Shown here: positions 22,222-27,046 of the stretch, in pieces
How the letters are laid out: each line of letters opens with the position of its first letter
How positions within the stretch are numbered: position 1 is the stretch's first letter
Assembly: GCA_030916975.1 (NCBI GenBank)
Contig: JAUPVO010000034.1
Coordinates: forward strand, 1-27,046
Direction of reading: 5' to 3'
Length of the DNA: 27,046 nucleotides
Origin: Patescibacteria group bacterium
Lineage (GTDB): Bacteria > Patescibacteriota > Minisyncoccia > Phycocordibacterales > UBA5272
Translations under genes and position numbers: made by a program
Notes under the pieces: generated by a model
Databases searched by the model: none
Seen by the model: only the letters and a program-made list of their open reading frames with translations
Told to the model about the DNA's origin: nothing

Positions 22222-23979
22222 ATGTCAATAAATAAAAAAATTTTTAAAGAATCCTCTTTTTTTAGAAAAGTCTTCTTATCTATAAAAACCATAAATCCAA
22301 GCAAATCATTTTTCATGTATTTGGCTGTTTATGGCGTTTTAATATTGTTATTTTTGACAATTAGTAATTTGTTAAAAAGTAATTACACTACCAAAGTTCC
22401 AAAATACGAAGAAGCTCTAAACGTATACTCAGATGAAAATATCAAAAATGTATTGCCGCCACTAGCCGAGAATACTAGTGAGATAATCTTATCCAAAATG
22501 CTCTTTGCTGGACTTATAAGGTATCAGGGAGGTGAGTATTTTAATGATCTGGCACAGAATGTAGAATATTCTGATGATGGTCTAACCGTAGGAATAGAGA
22601 TTAGACCTGACGCCAAATTCTCAAACGGAGACCAAGTTACTTCTGATGATGTCATCTACTCTTACTCTTTGATGCAAGACTATAATATAGATAACAGAGA
22701 TAGAGCTAAATACGATGGAATGAACTTTACAAAAGTGGATGATAAAAACCTAACCATCTCACTCAAAAGATCTTATTCACAAATACAAAAACTCCTCACT
22801 CTTGGTATTGTAAACAAAAAAGAATTATCTCAATATCAGAATAAAACTCTCAAAAACATAATGTTCGAGGATAAATTCCTAGCAAGTTATATAACTACTA
22901 GTGGACAGTTTAGACTTTCTGATATAGTAACTGATAAAAATAATATATCTTATATCAAATTAAAAAATAACAATAATTATTATCATTTGTCATATTTTAA
23001 AGATGTTAATTTATATTTAGACAAGATAGCAGATACTGACATAACTAGCTATTTCCAAACTAATTCTATTGACATATCTTTTGCCTATTTCCCAAAATTA
23101 GAAGAAGACTATAATAATAATACTTACACTTCTTCCAAAACAAAAGTAATCTTTTTCAACCCTAACAAAAATCAACTGCTAGCCAAAAAAGAAGATAGAC
23201 AATTCCTTTATGACTCTATTGATAGATATTATCTAGCCAATAATGTTCTGGGTGATTATGGTTATACAACTTATGACATATTGCCGATGTCTCAGAATGA
23301 CATATCTAGCACTACTCCTATCAGTATAGAAGATACTAGTTTTGAACCAGTCAAAAAAGAAACTGCTTCTGACACAGAAGAAAATAGCACAACTACTCCG
23401 AACATAGAAGTAGAGTACAAAAACCTAACCATTACTTTTCTTTCTAACAATGATGCTGATCAGAAAATTTTTAACTATTTAAAAGAAATATGGTCCCATA
23501 AAAATATAAACTTAATACCAAGACCTGTAACTCAAGATGAAATGCAAAATGTTATCAAAAATAGAGATTATGAGTTACTATTATCGGCTATAAATCTAGA
23601 AGACTACTCTTCTCTATACTCTTTCTTCCATTCTTCCCAAAAGAATGCTCCCGGACTAAATCTTACTAACTATGTAAGTAAGACTTTTGACCAAAACATA
23701 GAAACATTAAGAAGAGCCACTTCCTCCGAGGATACACAAGAAGCTCTAAATAATATTAGAAAAGAATTTTACAAAGAATATCCTTATATACCACTATACT
23801 CCAAAAAGTATTCAATCCTGATCAAGAAAAATATAGATATCAAAATAGATGAATACATAAGTAATGATGCAGATATATTAGACAACTTCAAAAATGCTTA
23901 CAAAGAGACTGAACCAATATACAACTTCTTAACCAGATTTAATACTCAAATTATAAAAATTAACAAAATAATAAATTAA
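22222..23979 (+). CDS. Membrane-anchored family 5 (oligopeptide-type) solute-binding protein
   Basis: Extracellular binding domain of the SBP_bac_5 type used with peptide or nickel ABC importers. I choose the ATG at 22222 (585 aa) over an in-frame TTG at 22216. Residues about 30-55 form an uncleaved membrane helix (FFMYLAVYGVLILLFLTISN) and no lipobox cysteine follows, so it is anchored by a span rather than a lipid. The mature part has the family features IILSKMLFAGLIRY (about 92-105), the FSNGDQVTSDDVIYSYSLM stretch (about 135-155), and a Thr/Ser-rich linker around 380-400. No permease or ATPase genes are adjacent. It sits 6 nt ahead of the RNase J-like gene. Substrate is unknown. Confidence 0.85.
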   Translation: MSINKKIFKESSFFRKVFLSIKTINPSKSFFMYLAVYGVLILLFLTISNLLKSNYTTKVPKYEEALNVYSDENIKNVLPPLAENTSEIILSKMLFAGLIRYQGGEYFNDLAQNVEYSDDGLTVGIEIRPDAKFSNGDQVTSDDVIYSYSLMQDYNIDNRDRAKYDGMNFTKVDDKNLTISLKRSYSQIQKLLTLGIVNKKELSQYQNKTLKNIMFEDKFLASYITTSGQFRLSDIVTDKNNISYIKLKNNNNYYHLSYFKDVNLYLDKIADTDITSYFQTNSIDISFAYFPKLEEDYNNNTYTSSKTKVIFFNPNKNQLLAKKEDRQFLYDSIDRYYLANNVLGDYGYTTYDILPMSQNDISSTTPISIEDTSFEPVKKETASDTEENSTTTPNIEVEYKNLTITFLSNNDADQKIFNYLKEIWSHKNINLIPRPVTQDEMQNVIKNRDYELLLSAINLEDYSSLYSFFHSSQKNAPGLNLTNYVSKTFDQNIETLRRATSSEDTQEALNNIRKEFYKEYPYIPLYSKKYSILIKKNIDIKIDEYISNDADILDNFKNAYKETEPIYNFLTRFNTQIIKINKIIN

Positions 23980-23985
23980 TCAAAT

Positions 23986-25701
23986 ATGCAAAAATATTAT
24001 AAACCTCAAAATAATCTAGTAAGCACCAAGAAAACTTTCATCTCTGAATTAAAGTCTGGTGACTATCGTATAATCAATCTGGGTGGTACAGAAGAATGTG
24101 GTAAAAATATGACAATAATAGAACATGAAAAATCTATTATAATCATAAATGCTGGTGCTCAATTCTCTGCCGCTTCTATGCCTGGTGTTGATTACATAAT
24201 CCCTAACATAAAATACTTAGAGGAAAGAAAAGATAAAATCAAAGGTATCATCTTTACTTCTGCTACCCTAGAATACAGCGGAGCTTTTCCTTTTATTAAT
24301 GAAAAAATTGACTTCCCCAATGTCTATGCTCGTCATTATACTAACACTATATTAAAGATCAGAAGTGATAATAAAGACATAGACTATCAGAATGAATTTG
24401 TTCCAATAGAAGAGGATATGGACTTGGATATTGGAGACTTCAAGGTTAGATTTTTTAATACTGAACAGTCAACTCCAGACAGCTTGAACATCTCTATCAA
24501 AACCAAAGAAGGTAATATAGTGTATCTAAGTGATACCAGTTTAACTGGTGATGAACAGCTTAATATGTTCGATGACGGTAACAAAACCCTCTGTCTTTTG
24601 GCTGACTCCCTTAACACAGAAGTTGGCGGTGACTCTTTCAAGCTGTCTCAGATCAAAGACGAACTGAAAAAGGTTTTCGCCAAAGCTGCTAACAAAATAT
24701 TCGTAATGACTTTTGCTAATAATGTATATCATATAACTAAGATATTGGAATTGGCTAGAGAAATGAATAAAAAGATTATATTAGATAGTCAAAGCATATC
24801 TGATATTATAGCTGCGGCTCAAGAAGTTGGGTTAATAGGAAATATCTCCGATATTGTTATAAGTCTAGATGACCAGAACAAATACAACTCAAAAGATTTA
24901 ATATACTTCATAACTGGAGAAGAAGGTCGAGAGATGGATAACATGGAGAAAATATTAGAAGCTGGCCACAATGGAATAAAAATAGAAAATGGAGACATAG
25001 TAATCATGGCAACTCATCCAATCATTCACAATCAAAGAGCTGCTCAGAACCTTAAAGATTTGATATCTAGAGCTGGAGCTAAGATAATTCACTACAAATA
25101 CGACCAGATCCTAATTTCTCAATCAGGAACATCTGAAGACCTGAACAAGATTCATCGTAAACTATTGCCTAAATTCTTCATTCCAGTGGCTGGATGTCAT
25201 TACATGCTAAGAGTTCATGCAGATATGGAAAGGAAAATAGGAACTCCAGAGAATCACATTATTATACCTGACAACGGAATGCTAATAGAAATCAGGGATG
25301 ATGCGCAGCGTATCGCCAATACTAGAGAAAAAACTGATACTGAAACAGTTGTAGTGGACGGTAATAAAATAGGTAAACTACATAATGTTGTTCTAAAAGA
25401 TAGAGAAATACTTGGTGAGCAAGGTGTCTTCTTCGTTATATCATTAATTGATATGCGTGGCCACAAATTAAAAAAGAGCCCTGATCTGGCTACTAGAGGT
25501 TTTGTGTTCTTAAAAGAATCACAAGAGTTACTGGTCGGAGCTAGAGACATGTCCAAAGACATAATAGAAGAATACTTATCCAAAAACCATCATATAGAAA
25601 TAGAAGATATCAAATCAATTTTACAAAATCAAATCTCAAAATATCTTCTACAGAAAACAGCTAAACAGCCAGTGGTAATACCAATAATTATAAGAGTTTA
25701 A
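23986..25701 (+). CDS. Catalytically degenerate RNase J paralogue
   Basis: Full-length metallo-beta-lactamase/beta-CASP protein of 571 aa that lacks the active site of RNase J. Where the neighbour has HGHLDH, this has SATLEY (residues 92-97); the SHAIPD histidine is Gln161; VDCG is INAG; the C-terminal family motifs HTSGH and HGE read LISQS and AGC near residues 385-415. Only the Asp183 position (YLSD for HTGD) is kept. Yet residues 25-103 match 46 of 79 in the downstream intact RNase J without gaps by hand count, and fold elements such as INLGG, KYLEERKDKIK and MLRVHADME remain. It begins 6 nt after the binding-protein gene and ends 23 nt before rnj. Most likely a non-catalytic partner of RNase J. 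Confidence 0.85.
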   Translation: MQKYYKPQNNLVSTKKTFISELKSGDYRIINLGGTEECGKNMTIIEHEKSIIIINAGAQFSAASMPGVDYIIPNIKYLEERKDKIKGIIFTSATLEYSGAFPFINEKIDFPNVYARHYTNTILKIRSDNKDIDYQNEFVPIEEDMDLDIGDFKVRFFNTEQSTPDSLNISIKTKEGNIVYLSDTSLTGDEQLNMFDDGNKTLCLLADSLNTEVGGDSFKLSQIKDELKKVFAKAANKIFVMTFANNVYHITKILELAREMNKKIILDSQSISDIIAAAQEVGLIGNISDIVISLDDQNKYNSKDLIYFITGEEGREMDNMEKILEAGHNGIKIENGDIVIMATHPIIHNQRAAQNLKDLISRAGAKIIHYKYDQILISQSGTSEDLNKIHRKLLPKFFIPVAGCHYMLRVHADMERKIGTPENHIIIPDNGMLIEIRDDAQRIANTREKTDTETVVVDGNKIGKLHNVVLKDREILGEQGVFFVISLIDMRGHKLKKSPDLATRGFVFLKESQELLVGARDMSKDIIEEYLSKNHHIEIEDIKSILQNQISKYLLQKTAKQPVVIPIIIRV

Positions 25702-25724
25702 AAATAATTATTAACAAAACAAAT

Positions 25725-27046
25725 ATGCAAAAAAATAATAATTTCAAAAGTAAAAAACCAATAGCAGCTCCAATCAAGAGTACTAATACAGAGAGAGCTC
25801 CTGCCCAGTCTCAACAACAGCACTCTAAGAAAACTAAAAGGGATAGGAAGATAGTACAGCCTGTGTTCGAGATGCGTATGGGATCACAAGATGAGACCAT
25901 GCATATACCACCTCTAAAAGATGGCAATATTCGTATTATTAATCTTGGTGGTGTTGAAGAGATTGGAAGAAACATGAGTCTTATAGAATATAAAGACTCG
26001 ATAATAATAGTTGACTGCGGTATACAATTCTCAGAGAACTCAACTCCTGGTATAGATTTTATATTACCCAACACAAAGTATTTAGAAGAAAGAAAAGATA
26101 AGATTAAAGCCATGTTAATTACACATGGACATCTAGATCATATTGGTGCTATACCTTATATAATGCCACGTATAGGTAACCCAACTATCTATGCACGTAA
26201 CTTTACTCAACTGATGATAAGAAAGCGTCATGAAGAATTTCCTTATCTAGAACCTTTGAAAATAAATGTAGTAGAGAAAGGACAGACTATACAAGCTGGG
26301 GATTTTAAAGTGACTTTCTTCGCTGTTTCTCACGCCATACCAGACTCAATGGGATTAATTATAGAAACTCCTTATGGAGACATAGTTCATACTGGAGATT
26401 TACGTTTAGACCATGAGAATGAGATACCTAAACAAAGTGAAATAGATCAATATGCTATATTCAAAGATAGAAAAGTTTTATGTTTGTTAACAGACTCTAC
26501 CAACTGCGAGAATCCAGGATTCTCTATATCTGATTCTATCGTATATCGTAATGTAGAATCTGCTATCAGAGATACTCCTGGTAGACTTATAATATCAACT
26601 TTCTCATCTCAAGTAGAACGTATGCTTTTCATGCTTGAGTGTGCAGAGAAATATGGCAAGAAAGTTGTAGTAGAAGGTAGAAGTATGAAAACTAATGTGG
26701 AGGTAGCTAGACTAGCTGACATGATGAGAGTCAAACCTGAGACACTTATTCCGATAGAAACTATGGATAATTATCCTCCTAATAAGTTGATACTGCTAGT
26801 TACTGGGGCTCAAGGTGAAGATTTTGCGGCACTTGGTCGTATAGGACTAAAGAATCACAAATACATCAAATTAAACAAATACGACACCATCTTGATGTCT
26901 TCTTCTATCGTTCCAGGTAATGAGCGTGCTGTACAGAAGCTAAAAGATAATCTATCAAGACAAGGTGCTCACTTGGTTCATTACAAAACTTCTGACGTTC
27001 ACTCTTCTGGACATGCTAATGCTGGAGAGTTAGCTTGGATACACAA
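25725..27046 (+). CDS. rnj: Ribonuclease J (partial, continues past window end)
   Basis: 5'-3' exonuclease and endonuclease of RNA turnover and rRNA maturation. Only the first 440 codons are present. A basic, Lys/Gln-rich N-terminal extension of about 65 residues precedes the fold. The metallo-beta-lactamase motifs are intact: GGVEEIGRNM (74-83), VDCG, ITHGHLDHIGAIPY (His134, His136, Asp138, His139), VSHAIPDSMG (His203) and HTGDLRLD (Asp225). The beta-CASP part has STFSSQVERM, VTGAQGEDFAAL and SSSIVPGNE, and the window ends soon after DVHSSGHANAGE. The start ATG is chosen as the only one ahead of the basic extension; it follows the degenerate paralogue by 23 nt, so both are probably on one mRNA. 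Confidence 0.95.
   Translation, partial: MQKNNNFKSKKPIAAPIKSTNTERAPAQSQQQHSKKTKRDRKIVQPVFEMRMGSQDETMHIPPLKDGNIRIINLGGVEEIGRNMSLIEYKDSIIIVDCGIQFSENSTPGIDFILPNTKYLEERKDKIKAMLITHGHLDHIGAIPYIMPRIGNPTIYARNFTQLMIRKRHEEFPYLEPLKINVVEKGQTIQAGDFKVTFFAVSHAIPDSMGLIIETPYGDIVHTGDLRLDHENEIPKQSEIDQYAIFKDRKVLCLLTDSTNCENPGFSISDSIVYRNVESAIRDTPGRLIISTFSSQVERMLFMLECAEKYGKKVVVEGRSMKTNVEVARLADMMRVKPETLIPIETMDNYPPNKLILLVTGAQGEDFAALGRIGLKNHKYIKLNKYDTILMSSSIVPGNERAVQKLKDNLSRQGAHLVHYKTSDVHSSGHANAGELAWIH

Noticed and set aside
25254..25583. 109-codon minus-strand frame inside the RNase J-like gene
   Set aside because: It is an antisense shadow with Ser/Ile-rich nonsense-like composition; the plus-strand frame has clear homology.
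1..27046. CRISPR arrays, tRNA or rRNA genes, insertion sequences and prophage genes
   Set aside because: No direct repeat-spacer pattern, cloverleaf, transposase, integrase or terminal inverted repeat was seen in any gap; most gaps are under 150 nt and are accounted for by promoters, terminators or microproteins.

Overview
The window is AT-rich bacterial chromosome, roughly one third G+C by eye, densely coded and mostly in short operons. Shine-Dalgarno sites are largely absent, the division and cell-wall cluster is pared down, several enzymes have degenerate paralogues or shortened domains, and secG, an orphan solute-binding protein and RNase J lie in a row. Together these suggest a Patescibacteria (Candidate Phyla Radiation) genome of the Parcubacteria/Paceibacteria type. 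That placement is inference from gene content; no rRNA is present to test it. The standard code fits: all long genes read through without in-frame TGA, so the UGA-glycine code of Gracilibacteria/SR1 is not indicated. The first nine bases equal the 3' end of a common Illumina adapter, so the window probably starts at a contig end. The last gene is cut by the window end.

Region 1 (16-5116, minus strand): a tuf plus S10-type ribosomal operon, transcribed tuf-rpsJ-rplC-rplD-rplW-rplB-rpsS-rplV, behind a good promoter and a structured leader of about 270 nt. Region 2 (5213-8376, minus): TatD-family nuclease, YchF GTPase with a small helical protein, and an MscS-related membrane protein ending in a 48-bp perfect palindrome that looks like a terminator.

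Region 3 (8516-18037): cell envelope and chromosome segregation. An L,D-transpeptidase (plus) faces a minus-strand series: GH18 hydrolase with a peptidoglycan-binding domain; scpA-scpB (condensin partners); D,D-carboxypeptidase; mraY-ftsW-murG; an M23 coiled-coil peptidase; and two previously easy-to-miss single-helix microproteins of 43 and 38 codons. The D,D-carboxypeptidase would make the tetrapeptides that the L,D-transpeptidase uses, while MraY, FtsW and MurG make and polymerise lipid II, and the M23 and GH18 proteins would remodel it.

Region 4 (18109-21601): an isolated 130-aa gene of unknown function with a textbook promoter, strong ribosome-binding site, strong terminator and higher G+C than its surroundings; rlmH; a PriA-like protein that keeps its zinc-binding cysteines but has lost its helicase motifs; a glutaredoxin-like protein; and a DivIC/FtsB-like protein. 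Region 5 (21661-27046, plus): a 35-aa membrane microprotein, secG, a membrane-anchored family 5 solute-binding protein, a full-length RNase J homologue lacking nearly every metal-binding residue, and directly after it an RNase J with the active site intact.

The most interesting observations are the tandem inactive/active RNase J pair, the ATPase-dead PriA, a recurrent extended -10 promoter placed 6-7 nt before ATG (predicting leaderless mRNAs for at least seven genes), and the isolated 130-aa gene.
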